A DNA stretch of 52,201 bases from an uncultured Eubacteriales bacterium (GCA_900314555.1 OMVQ01000058.1:1-52201); one strand, 5' to 3'. Shown: positions 1 through 8,340, numbered from the stretch's first letter. Program-made: numbers and translations. The notes: generated by a model from the letters alone, not told the origin.

Positions 1-201
1 AAACCAGATGGTTTCATGCTATTTTATTGCCAGTTTTTATTGAATTTTCAAGGTGCACAGGCATTTTTTCAAGTGCGAAGTTTGAGTAAATATATTATTG
101 TTGTCAACATATTATAATTAATAAAATAATACTGCTAAAAATAATATGTTAATTTCGCAATTTAGCAAACCTTTAGAAGCCGTTACTTTGTTACGCAAAT
201 C

Positions 202-241
202 AAAAAACTAAGCCACACGATAATAAAACCGTATGGCTTAG
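202..241 (-). terminator. Rho-independent terminator of the amino acid ABC operon
   Basis: On the minus strand a strong stem (CTAAGCCA arm pairing with TGGCTTAG, plus inner CGG/CCG-type pairs) is followed by TTTTTTGATT. It lies 38 bp past the stop codon of the ABC ATPase gene, so it probably ends the transporter transcript. Bases 1-200 show no gene or other clear feature. Confidence 0.85.
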
Positions 242-278
242 CCTTTAAATTTATATATAGAATTAATGAGAAAGCTGA

Positions 279-1724
279 TTAGTCAATATAACCTTTTAAT
301 TTGAGTAATGACTTAATATGTGCAACACAGCCGTCAATACCCATTTTCTCGCTATTAAGAGTCATATCGTAGTTAACCGGATTAGTCCAGTAATTTCCTT
401 TAGTATAGTATTCATAGTAGTCTGCTCTGAACTTATCGGTTTCAGCAATTGTTCTGTTAGCTGTGTCCTCATCACATTTCATATTCTCCATTGTACGTTT
501 AACACAGAACGCTCTTGGCGCTTCGATATAGACACTTACAACATCATCTCTGTCTTTCAGAACCCAGTCAGCACATTTACCAACGATAACGCTTGATTCA
601 TCTGAATCTGCAATTTCTTTAATAATTTTGGTCTGACATTCGAATAACTCGTCATCGGACACGAAATCTTTTCTTGCAAGATAATGTGAACTCTTTGTTC
701 TGTTCATTCCTCCGAGTAATCCAAGAATACTACCTTTCTGCTTAGTAAGTCTTTCGTTGGCAGCCTCGAACTGTTCCTCAGGATATCCACTCATTTCAGA
801 AGCGAGACTTAAGATACGGTTCTCGTAACAATGTATTCCTAAATCTTTGGCAACTCTTGAGGCAATCTCTTTACCACCTGTACCAAAGCCCCTTGCAAAT
901 GTGAGAACAAATTTCTTCTTAATAGTATTAGTAATCTTAGCTGCATCGACAGCTTCGCTCTTCTTATCATCCTGCTTTTCAGCAATAAATCTGCTTAAGA
1001 ATTCTCTTGTTCTGGCATTAGGATTATCAAGGCTGAATAATTTAGATGGAGCATCGTCCTGTGCAATTAAGCCTTTATCCATAAATATTGTTCTTGTAGA
1101 AACATCCCTTGCAAATGCCATCTCATGAGTAACGATAATCATTGTAAGACCTGATTTAGCAAGCTCTTTCATAACGTTTAATACTTCACCGACCATCTCA
1201 GGATCAAGAGCTGATGTAGGCTCATCAAATAATAATACATCAGGGTTCATACATAATGCTCTTGCAATAGCAACCCTCTGTTTCTGTCCACCTGAAAGCT
1301 GTGCAGGTTTAGCATTAATATACTGTGCCATACCAACTGCTTTAAGATGCTTGATTGCTCTTTCAGATGCTTCTTCTTTAGAAACATGTAATATTTTACG
1401 GGCGCCTAACATACAGTTTTCTAATACCGTTTTATTATTGAATAGGTTAAAGGACTGGAATACCATTCCGACTTTCGAACGATATTCATTAATTTCTTTC
1501 TGTACTTCTCTTATCTCTTTACCACGATAATATATCTTACCACTTGACTGTGTCTCAAGTTTATTAATACAACGAAGAAGTGTTGATTTACCTGAACCTG
1601 ACGAACCGATTATACAGATAACTTCTCCTTCATTTACTTCAAAATCTATCTTTTTAAGGACTTCATGATCACCAAATGATTTTCCTAAATTTTCAATTTT
1701 AATTACTGCTTCACTCTTTGACAT
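279..1724 (-). CDS. Polar amino acid ABC transporter ATPase fused to a cytidylate kinase-like domain
   Basis: The first ~245 residues are a GlnQ/HisP-type ABC ATPase: Walker [11 protein letters not shown]-loop MVFQSFNLF, signature [14 protein letters not shown], Walker [15 protein letters not shown] and the H-loop TH. After a short charged linker (~250-270) comes a second P-loop-like domain typical of the cytidylate kinase-like family (Cytidylate_kin2): [10 protein letters not shown], then [10 protein letters not shown], then an R..D..RA.YY-type tail region ending in YDMTLNS. Stand-alone GlnQ proteins are ~240-250 aa, so about 210 residues are extra. I start the gene at the ATG at 1724: an AGGAGG lies 8 nt upstream, whereas a GTG at 1733 would sit on that ribosome binding site. 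The gene follows the permease, whose stop overlaps this ribosome binding site. ATPase function is secure; what the kinase-like domain phosphorylates, if anything, is unknown. Confidence 0.9.
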   Translation of the reverse strand: MSKSEAVIKIENLGKSFGDHEVLKKIDFEVNEGEVICIIGSSGSGKSTLLRCINKLETQSSGKIYYRGKEIREVQKEINEYRSKVGMVFQSFNLFNNKTVLENCMLGARKILHVSKEEASERAIKHLKAVGMAQYINAKPAQLSGGQKQRVAIARALCMNPDVLLFDEPTSALDPEMVGEVLNVMKELAKSGLTMIIVTHEMAFARDVSTRTIFMDKGLIAQDDAPSKLFSLDNPNARTREFLSRFIAEKQDDKKSEAVDAAKITNTIKKKFVLTFARGFGTGGKEIASRVAKDLGIHCYENRILSLASEMSGYPEEQFEAANERLTKQKGSILGLLGGMNRTKSSHYLARKDFVSDDELFECQTKIIKEIADSDESSVIVGKCADWVLKDRDDVVSVYIEAPRAFCVKRTMENMKCDEDTANRTIAETDKFRADYYEYYTKGNYWTNPVNYDMTLNSEKMGIDGCVAHIKSLLKLKGYID

Positions 1725-1736
1725 AATCGCCACCTC

Positions 1737-2498
1737 CTACTGCTTATCTTCTGCGAATTCAACTGCAAGTGCATAATCTGATTTACCAGCCAGTTTCTTT
1801 TCCATTAATAAGAATAATCTGTTGCATACGAAACATAATACAAAGTAAATTGCTGCAATTACTAAATATGACTCGTAATATTTATAATATGTACCACCTG
1901 CTGTCTTGGCAATAAGGAAGAGTTCTGATACACCGATTACGTTAAGAACTGATGTCATCTTTAAGTTAGTTAAAAATGTATTTGCCATTTCAGGAATAAT
2001 ATTCTTAAATGCCTGTGGAAGCACTATGTAAAACATTGTTTTCATCTGTGACATTCCCATTCCATATGCACCCTCACGCTGTCCGATATCTATTGATTTA
2101 ATACCTGCTCTGACTGTTTCAGCCATATAAGCACCTGTATTTAATAATGTAACTAAGATACCTGCTTCGATAGGCTCCATCATTATTCCAAATGATGTTT
2201 TAATACCGAAATATACAACCATCGCCTGAACAATCATTGGAGTATCTCTGAATATTTCAACGTAAACAGTAAATACAATTTTTAAAATTCTCATTATTAT
2301 CTTCTTAATTATATTATCACCCTTGTTAATTGTTGCATCCTGGATTAATCCTGCGACAAAACCAAGTACAAAACCTATGATAGTACCGACAACTGCTATG
2401 TATAATGTTGTCCACATACCATCTATGAATAAATTAGCATATTTCTTAGCAATGAACACTGTCCATTCTAATGAAGTTGTTGGATTATTAAAATTCAT
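1737..2498 (-). CDS. Amino acid ABC transporter permease (HisM/GlnP type)
   Basis: A 253-residue integral membrane protein with about five hydrophobic segments. It carries the permease EAA-like loop that contacts the ATPase, seen as REGAYGMGMSQMKTMFYIVLP around residues 140-160, followed by the usual PQAFKNIIPE stretch. Length and motif match the His/Glu/Gln/Arg/opine transporter permease family. It lies between the solute-binding protein gene and the ATPase gene, and its stop codon overlaps the ATPase ribosome binding site, indicating translational coupling. The substrate cannot be read from the permease; one permease gene implies a homodimeric channel. Confidence 0.93.
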   Translation of the reverse strand: MNFNNPTTSLEWTVFIAKKYANLFIDGMWTTLYIAVVGTIIGFVLGFVAGLIQDATINKGDNIIKKIIMRILKIVFTVYVEIFRDTPMIVQAMVVYFGIKTSFGIMMEPIEAGILVTLLNTGAYMAETVRAGIKSIDIGQREGAYGMGMSQMKTMFYIVLPQAFKNIIPEMANTFLTNLKMTSVLNVIGVSELFLIAKTAGGTYYKYYESYLVIAAIYFVLCFVCNRLFLLMEKKLAGKSDYALAVEFAEDKQ

Positions 2499-2529
2499 AT
2501 GACATTCAACCTTTCCTCTACATTTTATC

Positions 2530-2557
2530 TATGGGACTGCCTTATCACAGCCCCATA
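2530..2557 (-). promoter_or_regulatory. Intercistronic hairpin between binding-protein and permease genes
   Basis: TATGGG pairs with CCCATA with inner CTG/CAG pairs, in the 111-bp gap between the binding protein and permease genes. There is no strong U-run, so it is more likely an RNA-stabilising or partial-attenuation hairpin. Such elements commonly let solute-binding proteins be made in excess over their membrane partners. Confidence 0.5.
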
Positions 2558-2609
2558 AAGTATACATAACATTTATTTAGCTCTTAATCCTCGTCCCTTT
2601 ATATCCCGA

Positions 2610-3500
2610 TTATTTTGCTGCCGGCTGTAATGAAACTGCAAGGCTCATCATATCGTCCATCTGTGCTCTGTTTTCTTCATTCCAGTTAAGGTCATCTAAT
2701 GCTCCCTGGATTAAATCCTGTAATTCTTTATCACCTGTTCTGACTGCTATACAAACATTTACTGAACTTCCTGATTCCATATCATCGATTTTAAGTATCT
2801 CTAAATCTGAGTTAGTAAGTAACGCTGATTCTGATGTAGGTACATCAATAAGTGCTGCATCTGCTACGCCATTTGATACTGCCATAAATGCTTCTGAAGT
2901 TGTCTCATAGAATGCTGCCTGTTTAGCATCTGGTATCTGTGAAATCAAATCTATGTACGCTGTACCAAGCTGTGTTGTAACTGAAATGTTCTTGCCTGCG
3001 AAATCTGAAAGCTTTGTACAATTTTCAAACTGACTGCCCTTCTTAACTGTAAGACAAACATCTCTGAAATAATATTCGCTTGTGAAATCATAAGCTGCTT
3101 CTCTTTCTTCTGACCAGCTCATACCACCGATAATACAATCATAATCGCCAGCATCCATTGAAAGACCAATTGAATCCCATTCAACTTTGTGAATCTCTAA
3201 GTCCCAGCCAAGTTTATCTGCAATCTTCTTAGCCATCATTACGTCATATCCATAACAGTAAAGGTTAGTTCCGTAAATAGGTACTGCTTTATCTCCATTT
3301 GCAAGAGTATCTGTTTCCTGTGTCCAGTTAAATGGTGCATATGCACATTCCATACCGACTCTTAATACTTTCTTGTCCTGATAATTAATTTTCTTAGTGG
3401 AATTACTATCAGCTTTACTACAACCTGTGAATAATCCCATTGCCAATGTTAAACATAATGCTGTACTTACTAATTTTCTGAATAATTTTTTCTTCTTCAT
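2610..3500 (-). CDS. Amino acid ABC transporter substrate-binding lipoprotein
   Basis: The 296-residue protein begins with a lipoprotein signal peptide: a KKKKLFRK n-region, a hydrophobic core, and a lipobox LFTGC with the acylated Cys at about residue 27. The mature part is a family 3 (SBP_bac_3) periplasmic-binding fold, with RVGMECAYAPFNW near the start, YDVMMAKKIADKLG, and DCIIGGMSWSEER in the first lobe. It should sit on the outer face of the membrane and deliver an amino acid to the adjacent permease and ATPase. AAGGAGG lies 8 nt before the ATG. Closest well-known relatives bind glutamine, cystine or basic amino acids; the ligand is not decided by sequence inspection. Confidence 0.92.
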   Translation of the reverse strand: MKKKKLFRKLVSTALCLTLAMGLFTGCSKADSNSTKKINYQDKKVLRVGMECAYAPFNWTQETDTLANGDKAVPIYGTNLYCYGYDVMMAKKIADKLGWDLEIHKVEWDSIGLSMDAGDYDCIIGGMSWSEEREAAYDFTSEYYFRDVCLTVKKGSQFENCTKLSDFAGKNISVTTQLGTAYIDLISQIPDAKQAAFYETTSEAFMAVSNGVADAALIDVPTSESALLTNSDLEILKIDDMESGSSVNVCIAVRTGDKELQDLIQGALDDLNWNEENRAQMDDMMSLAVSLQPAAK

Positions 3501-3527
3501 ATAAATTCCTCCTTGCCTGATAACACT

Positions 3528-3561
3528 AAAGGCGCTTGAAGATTTCTCTTCAAACGCCTTT
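3528..3561 (-). promoter_or_regulatory. Perfect leader hairpin with GAAA tetraloop upstream of the ABC operon
   Basis: Read as minus-strand RNA, AAAGGCG-U-UUGAAGA and UCUUCAA-G-CGCCUUU pair completely (one position is a G-U wobble that would be a mismatch on the other strand) around a GAAA loop. It ends about 20 nt before the ribosome binding site of the binding-protein gene. The sequence that follows (AGTGTTATC) is not a terminator U-run. The G-U wobble supports function as minus-strand RNA, for example 5'-end stabilisation or regulation. Confidence 0.6.
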
Positions 3562-3654
3562 GTTTGCCTATGATGTAAAGTATTTAATTTATATTTTATA
3601 AGACTATATTAAATTAACATATATTAATATATTTCTTATAAATTCATATGATAT

Positions 3655-3695
3655 AAACAGAAAAGACAGCTAAGTTCTATGTGACTTCGCTGTCT
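3655..3695 (-). terminator. Rho-independent terminator after the Fe-alcohol dehydrogenase gene
   Basis: On the minus strand AGACAGC.AAGT pairs with AACTT.GCTGTCT around a CACATAG loop and is followed by TTTCTGTTT. It lies about 180 bp past the dehydrogenase stop. It separates that transcript from the ABC transporter operon, so the 3501-3871 gap holds this terminator, the transporter leader hairpin and AT-rich DNA in which I cannot choose a promoter confidently. Confidence 0.75.
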
Positions 3696-3871
3696 ATGTT
3701 CTTTAGTATAATTAGTTTTTTTGATTTGTCAATCAGTTTTTTTATTATTTTTTGTACTTTATGACAATTTACTTGAATTCATTTTGTAGGTATCTACATT
3801 TTGTGCATTATTTACAATACCATATATAAGACATTCTTATATCAATAATAAGCAAATTTCTTGTATGCTAT

Positions 3872-5020
3872 TTACAATGCCTTATTATAGAGCATTTCTA
3901 TATCCTTAATAGTTGAACTTCTTGGATTAACAAGGATATTTCCACTCTTCATGGCATCTTCTGACATTGCGCCTATCTTGTCAGCCGTTACTCCTGCTTC
4001 ACTTAATGATGCCGGAATATTCAATTCCTTATTTAAGGCTTTAATCTCGTCAACTAACATATCTGGCTCAAATACTTCCTCCGGCACAGGTGCTTTTGCA
4101 ATATATCTGTATATTTTATAATATTTACCGGTATCAGCTAAGGCATTATATTCTACTATTGTTGGAAGCAGAATCGCATTAGCTACTCCATGTGGTACAT
4201 TAAAGAATGCACTTACCGGATGACTCATTGCGTGTACATTACCAAGTCTTGCCCATGAAAATGCAATTCCTGCAAATAATGAGCCGACTAACATATTCTC
4301 AGCAGCATCAATATCACTGCGATTAGCAACGTATCTTCTTATATTTTTACCGATTAGCTCTAATGCCTTTTCAGACATTGCCTCTGAAAATGGTGAAGCT
4401 GCCGTAGATATATATGCCTCTAACGCGTGAACCATTGCATCAATTCCGCATGCCGCTGCTACTGACGGAGGTGCTGTCGTAAGCAGATTTGCATCAAGAA
4501 TGGCATATGCAGGAATTAATTTATAACTGAATACTGTAAGTTTATAATTTCTGCTATGATCCGTTATAACTGAAAATGCTGTTACTTCCGAACCTGTTCC
4601 TGCTGTGGTTGGAACAGCTATTAACGGAATTATGTCTCCCGGAACTTTTCCGCCTCCCTCGTAATCTGTTATACTTCCACCGTATTTTGCTACCACACCT
4701 ACCGCTTTAGCTACGTCCATAGGTGAACCACCACCTAAAGCGATTATAAAATCTGAACCACTTTCTTTAAACGCATCTGTAGCTTTCTCTACGGTTTCAA
4801 CACTTGGATTACCCTCGGTATCAGTATATGCTGTGGCTTTAATGCCCTTTTCTTCTAATGCTTCTATACATTTACCAACAATTCCCATCTTATTAAGATG
4901 AGGTCCTGAAATGATAAATGCTTTTGTACCACCTAATTCTTTTGCTACTTCAGGTAACTTCGCAAGTCCACCCTTTTCTACTATAATATTCTGTGGCACT
5001 GAAAATGAGAAACTATTCAT
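3872..5020 (-). CDS. Iron-containing alcohol dehydrogenase
   Basis: A 382-residue group III (iron-dependent) alcohol dehydrogenase of usual family length. The NAD(P)-binding GGGSPMDVAKA motif lies near residue 97, and GTGSEVTAFSVITD follows. The metal ligands are visible as DAMVHALEAY (Asp, His) and MSHPVSAFFNVPHG (two His). It is cytoplasmic and interconverts an aldehyde and an alcohol. It lies 69 bp downstream of an omega-aminotransferase-like gene, with no terminator between. The attractive inference is that it reduces the semialdehyde made by that transaminase, for example succinate semialdehyde to 4-hydroxybutyrate or malonate semialdehyde to 3-hydroxypropionate. Butanol or propanediol-type activity is the alternative. 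Confidence 0.9.
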   Translation of the reverse strand: MNSFSFSVPQNIIVEKGGLAKLPEVAKELGGTKAFIISGPHLNKMGIVGKCIEALEEKGIKATAYTDTEGNPSVETVEKATDAFKESGSDFIIALGGGSPMDVAKAVGVVAKYGGSITDYEGGGKVPGDIIPLIAVPTTAGTGSEVTAFSVITDHSRNYKLTVFSYKLIPAYAILDANLLTTAPPSVAAACGIDAMVHALEAYISTAASPFSEAMSEKALELIGKNIRRYVANRSDIDAAENMLVGSLFAGIAFSWARLGNVHAMSHPVSAFFNVPHGVANAILLPTIVEYNALADTGKYYKIYRYIAKAPVPEEVFEPDMLVDEIKALNKELNIPASLSEAGVTADKIGAMSEDAMKSGNILVNPRSSTIKDIEMLYNKAL

Positions 5021-5089
5021 ATGTATGTCCTTTCTACAAGTTACATATTATGACCTGTCATAAGTTATTTTTTTATGATTCGCTAAGAA

Positions 5090-6304
5090 TTAACACAATG
5101 ACTCAACTGCCTCTTTCATAATCTCAAATGCTTTATCACATTCCTCTTCTGATACAATAAGTGGTGGAATCATTCTGTTTACATGTGAACCAATAGCTGT
5201 GATTAACAAATGTCTGTCGAGGCAAGCATGTTTAACATCTGTACTATTAATTGCATCGTCGAATTCTACACCTACTAAAAGTCCCTGATGTCTTACTTCC
5301 TTAACGTGTGGAAGTGTCTCTAATTTAGCACTGAAGTAATCACCCATCTTCTTAGCATTTCCTGCAAGGTCTCTGTCAAGTAATTCATTAACTTCTGCAA
5401 GCGCTGCTGCACAGCTTACAGGGTGTCCACCAAATGTTGTTCCATGTGAACCAGGTGTAAATGCTTTAGCAACTTCTGCTGTTGCACAAATTGCACCGAT
5501 TGGCATACCACCACCAAGACCTTTTGCCATAGATACGATATCAGGTTTGATACCATAATTCATATATGACATAACAGCACCGGTTCTGCACCAGCCTGTC
5601 TGAACCTCATCTATTAAAAGGAGCATATCATTTTCATCACAGAATTTACGAAGTCCCTGCATAAATTCCATAGTTGCAGGATGAACACCGCCCTCGCCCT
5701 GTACAGGCTCAACCATAATTGCGATTGTGTTCTCCGTACATGCATTTTTAAATGCCTCTAAGTCATTATATGGAGCATAAGAAAAACCATATGTCATAGG
5801 ACCGAAACCTACCTGACAACCATTACCCGGCTGACCTGTTGCTGACATTGCACCGAATGTTCTTCCATGGAAGCCCATCTTAGCAGTTACGATATGATAT
5901 CTATTTGGTCCATATTTCTCAACGCCATATTTACGTGCCATCTTAATCATTGCTTCGTTAGCTTCTGTACCTGAGTTCTGATAGAAGATTTTATCCATTC
6001 CAATTGTCTCACAAACCTTTTCCGCTAACAAAGCCTGAGGAATTGTATATGGGTAGTTAAATGTATGCATTATATCATCTACCTGGTCTTTAACTGCTGC
6101 TACAACTTTCTCGTTACAGCTGCCTGCATTATTAACAGCAATTCCTGCGTAAAAGTCAAGATATGGTGTTCCGTTTTCATCGTAAATATACATATCTTTT
6201 GCTCTTTCAGCCAGAAAATCAAAACGTTCATACGTTTCAATCATATACTTATTTACCTTGTCTTTAATATCCTGTACGCTTAAACCTGTATCTTTTAATT
6301 TCAT
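5090..6304 (-). CDS. Class III (omega-amino acid type) aminotransferase
   Basis: A PLP-dependent class III aminotransferase of 404 residues. It shows NSGTEANEAMIKMARK for phosphate and substrate binding, VEPVQGEGG, LLIDEVQTGWCRTG with the cofactor-contacting Asp, SMAKGLGGGMPIG with the Schiff-base Lys, and HGTTFGGHPVSCAAA. I start it at the ATG at 6304 (GGAGG 8 nt upstream). A longer open frame to 6364 would read through a leader hairpin and is rejected. Relatives include acetylornithine, ornithine, GABA and putrescine aminotransferases. No arginine-biosynthesis genes are nearby; the neighbours are an XRE-cupin regulator and an alcohol dehydrogenase, which favours a catabolic omega-amino acid role. 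Exact substrate is inference. Confidence 0.88.
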   Translation of the reverse strand: MKLKDTGLSVQDIKDKVNKYMIETYERFDFLAERAKDMYIYDENGTPYLDFYAGIAVNNAGSCNEKVVAAVKDQVDDIMHTFNYPYTIPQALLAEKVCETIGMDKIFYQNSGTEANEAMIKMARKYGVEKYGPNRYHIVTAKMGFHGRTFGAMSATGQPGNGCQVGFGPMTYGFSYAPYNDLEAFKNACTENTIAIMVEPVQGEGGVHPATMEFMQGLRKFCDENDMLLLIDEVQTGWCRTGAVMSYMNYGIKPDIVSMAKGLGGGMPIGAICATAEVAKAFTPGSHGTTFGGHPVSCAAALAEVNELLDRDLAGNAKKMGDYFSAKLETLPHVKEVRHQGLLVGVEFDDAINSTDVKHACLDRHLLITAIGSHVNRMIPPLIVSEEECDKAFEIMKEAVESLC

Positions 6305-6327
6305 AATTAATTCCTCCATTCTGATTA

Positions 6328-6374
6328 AATAATAAAAAGCAAAGGCACCTACTAATGTAAGCACCTTTGCTTTT
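6328..6374 (-). terminator. Terminator-like hairpin in the aminotransferase leader (possible attenuator)
   Basis: On the minus strand AAAAGCAAAGG pairs with CCTTTGCTTTT and is followed immediately by TTATTATTT, giving a terminator-shaped element. It sits between a strong promoter (6397-6425) and the ribosome binding site of the aminotransferase, so transcripts must pass it to reach the gene. The loop repeats GGTGC. No antiterminator alternative was worked out. Confidence 0.6.
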
Positions 6375-6396
6375 GTCTTTTATTTTGTACAAATGT

Positions 6397-6425
6397 AAGA
6401 TAACACTTTATTGTATGTTTGTCAA
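6397..6425 (-). promoter_or_regulatory. Sigma-A type promoter of the aminotransferase operon
   Basis: On the minus strand TTGACA (6420-6425) and TATCTT (6397-6402) are separated by exactly 17 bp. Transcription would start about 15-20 nt before the leader hairpin. Confidence 0.7.
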
Positions 6426-6600
6426 CAACTATTTTTAAAATTTATTTTATTTTGATAGAGCAACCTGTTTAGCTTGTGTTTTTCAGCTATTTCTAATTAT
6501 TTGTAATTGTTTAATCAATATTTATCCATATTATCAAATATTATTATTCTGGTAGAATTTGTCTTTTGTTCAATATATTGCACATTTTAATAGAACATAT

Positions 6601-6757
6601 TATTTTTTACACTAATCTTTATTCCTTTGCGGCTCGCAGCGAAGCGGCGATGAGAAATTCGCGTAGGCGATTTCTCATCTGCCATAAAAGCTATTTGTTT
6701 TCGCCCCGAAACAAATAGCTGTGTAAAAAATAATTGTATCGACATTATTTTTTACAC
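6601..6757. repeat. Structured repeat, copy A (three-hairpin element)
   Basis: This intergenic block is locally GC-rich against AT-rich surroundings. It holds GATGAGAAAT/ATTTCTCATC (6649-6679), then TGCCATAAA, then AGCTATTTGTTT/AAACAAATAGCT (6689-6720), then GTGTAAAAAATAAT/ATTATTTTTTACAC (6721-6757). A copy of TATTTTTTACAC also opens the block at 6601. The same hairpin order, spacing and boundary sequences recur at 36929-37076. The last hairpin touches the stop codon of the XRE-cupin gene. It could be a small mobile repeat and may double as a terminator. No protein is encoded. Confidence 0.75.
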
Positions 6758-7311
6758 TATTTATAATCTAAGAAAAAGCACATACAGCTTGCTCTCTCTT
6801 TACCGTCATTTCTATATATGTGCGTCTGGTCTGTTTCGAATCGGTATACCTGTTCTTTTGAAATCTCCTGAACCTGTCCATGACATTCAATCGTTATGAC
6901 TCCGTCTGTAACTGTAAGATATTCTCTGGTCTTTTCGCCATGTCCTCCGCTTACATAGACACCACCCGGCTCAATATCAATTCTGTATATCTCTACATAT
7001 CTGTTGTCCTCATAAGGAAAACAGGTCCAGACCTTGTACTGTCCGGCTTCTTCTTTAGTCGGTATCATTTCTTCAGGTGTAACAAGGCAGAAGTCCATTC
7101 TTGGTGTTTCTATTAATTGCTGAAACTCTATTCTAAGTCCGCTTGTAATCTTACCAAGCACTCCAAGTGACGGATTCGCACTTCCTTTTTCTATCTGTGC
7201 AAGCATACTTTTACTGACACCCGTTTGTTCTGATACTTTATCTAAACTCATTTTCTTTGACTGACGTATTCTTTTTAAATTAACGGCTACATTGTGTGAC
7301 AAATAATCCAT
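6757..7311 (-). CDS. XRE-family transcriptional regulator with C-terminal cupin domain
   Basis: Residues ~5-65 form a helix-turn-helix: LKRIRQSKKMSLDKVSEQTG, VSKSMLAQIEKG, then NPSLGVLGKI. Residues ~110-180 are a small cupin barrel containing GGVYVSGGHGEKTREYLTV. This architecture is shared with PuuR and similar regulators that sense amines, amino acids or their aldehydes. I choose the ATG at 7311, which has GGAG 6 nt upstream; a TTG at 7323 overlaps that ribosome binding site. It lies just upstream of the aminotransferase gene in the same direction and most likely controls it, and perhaps the transporter. The ligand is unknown. Confidence 0.9.
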   Translation of the reverse strand: MDYLSHNVAVNLKRIRQSKKMSLDKVSEQTGVSKSMLAQIEKGSANPSLGVLGKITSGLRIEFQQLIETPRMDFCLVTPEEMIPTKEEAGQYKVWTCFPYEDNRYVEIYRIDIEPGGVYVSGGHGEKTREYLTVTDGVITIECHGQVQEISKEQVYRFETDQTHIYRNDGKERASCMCFFLDYK

Positions 7312-7435
7312 ATATTGCTCCAATCTGCTGATATATTATAATATTTTCTTAGTATTTTTCAGCCTTAATCTGTATTAATCAGTATTAATATAAATATTAT
7401 TAATCTCATATCTCATATTATTAAATTCAAATATA

Positions 7436-7465
7436 ATTATATAACATTCTCTACGGATAAAGCAA
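7436..7465 (-). promoter_or_regulatory. Candidate promoter of the XRE-cupin regulator
   Basis: On the minus strand TTGCTT (7460-7465) and a perfect TATAAT (7436-7441) are 18 bp apart, about 125 bp before the regulator start. Confidence 0.5.
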
Positions 7466-7500
7466 CAATGCATTTACGCAGCCTTTACACTATTATTTTC

Positions 7501-8340
7501 CTATAAGATAGACATAAACCACTCAACTGTCTTTGGATCATAATGTGAGAAGAATAAGCTTTCTCCACCATCGAGTGCTTCTATCTCTTTCATTTCATTT
7601 TCATTTAATGTAAAGTCAAATACTTCAAAATTCTGTTTCATTCTGTCTTTATGAACAGATTTTGGAATAACAACTACATCACTCTGTAACAGAAATCTAA
7701 GTGCAACCTGTGCAGCAGTTTTTCCATAATTCTTACCGATTTTCGTAAGAACTTCGTTAGTAAACATATTATTCTTTCCCTCTGCAAATGGTCCCCAAGA
7801 CTCAATCTGACAGCCATATTTCTTCATATACTCTTTCGCTATCTTCTGCTGCTGGAAAACGTGAGTCTCAACCTGATTAACAGCAGGTTTGATTTCTGAA
7901 AAATGCTCAATATCTAAGTAACGGTCAGGTCCGAAATTAGATATACCGATTGCTCTTACTTTTGATGCATTATAAGCTTCCTCCATTGCACGATATGTTC
8001 CATAGTAATCACCAAATGGCTGATGTATTAATAAAAGGTCAATATAATCTGTCTTAAGTTTTCTTAATGATTCTTCAATAGATGCTTTTGCTTTTTCATA
8101 TCCGGCATTTGTAATCCATACTTTTGTAGTAACGAAAAATTCTTCTCTTGGTATTCCACATTCTTTTAATGCATCACCTATACCTGCTTCATTTCCATAA
8201 GCCTGTGCTGTATCTATACTGCGGTATCCGATTTCAATAGCATCAAGCACACATTTCTTTGTGTCCTCTAAAGGTGTCTGATATACACCATATCCTAATT
8301 TAGGCATTTTAATCCCGTTGTTTAATGTTACGTATTCCAT
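7501..8340 (-). CDS. Aldo/keto reductase
   Basis: A 279-residue AKR-family oxidoreductase (2,5-diketogluconate reductase-like branch). The catalytic tetrad is in place: Asp and Tyr in GYRSIDTAQAYGNE, Lys in FFVTTKVW, and His in LLLIHQPFGD. The NADPH-binding end shows VVIPKSVHKDRMKQN. It is a cytoplasmic NADPH-dependent carbonyl reductase with a substrate that cannot be assigned. GGAGG lies 8 nt before the ATG. It is divergent from a LysR regulator across a 125-bp gap, which is the usual arrangement for a regulator and its target. Confidence 0.92.
   Translation of the reverse strand: MEYVTLNNGIKMPKLGYGVYQTPLEDTKKCVLDAIEIGYRSIDTAQAYGNEAGIGDALKECGIPREEFFVTTKVWITNAGYEKAKASIEESLRKLKTDYIDLLLIHQPFGDYYGTYRAMEEAYNASKVRAIGISNFGPDRYLDIEHFSEIKPAVNQVETHVFQQQKIAKEYMKKYGCQIESWGPFAEGKNNMFTNEVLTKIGKNYGKTAAQVALRFLLQSDVVVIPKSVHKDRMKQNFEVFDFTLNENEMKEIEALDGGESLFFSHYDPKTVEWFMSIL

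Noticed and set aside
6305..6364. N-terminal extension of the aminotransferase frame to 6364
   Set aside because: It would translate the leader hairpin and start from a GTG without a ribosome binding site; the ATG at 6304 has GGAGG.
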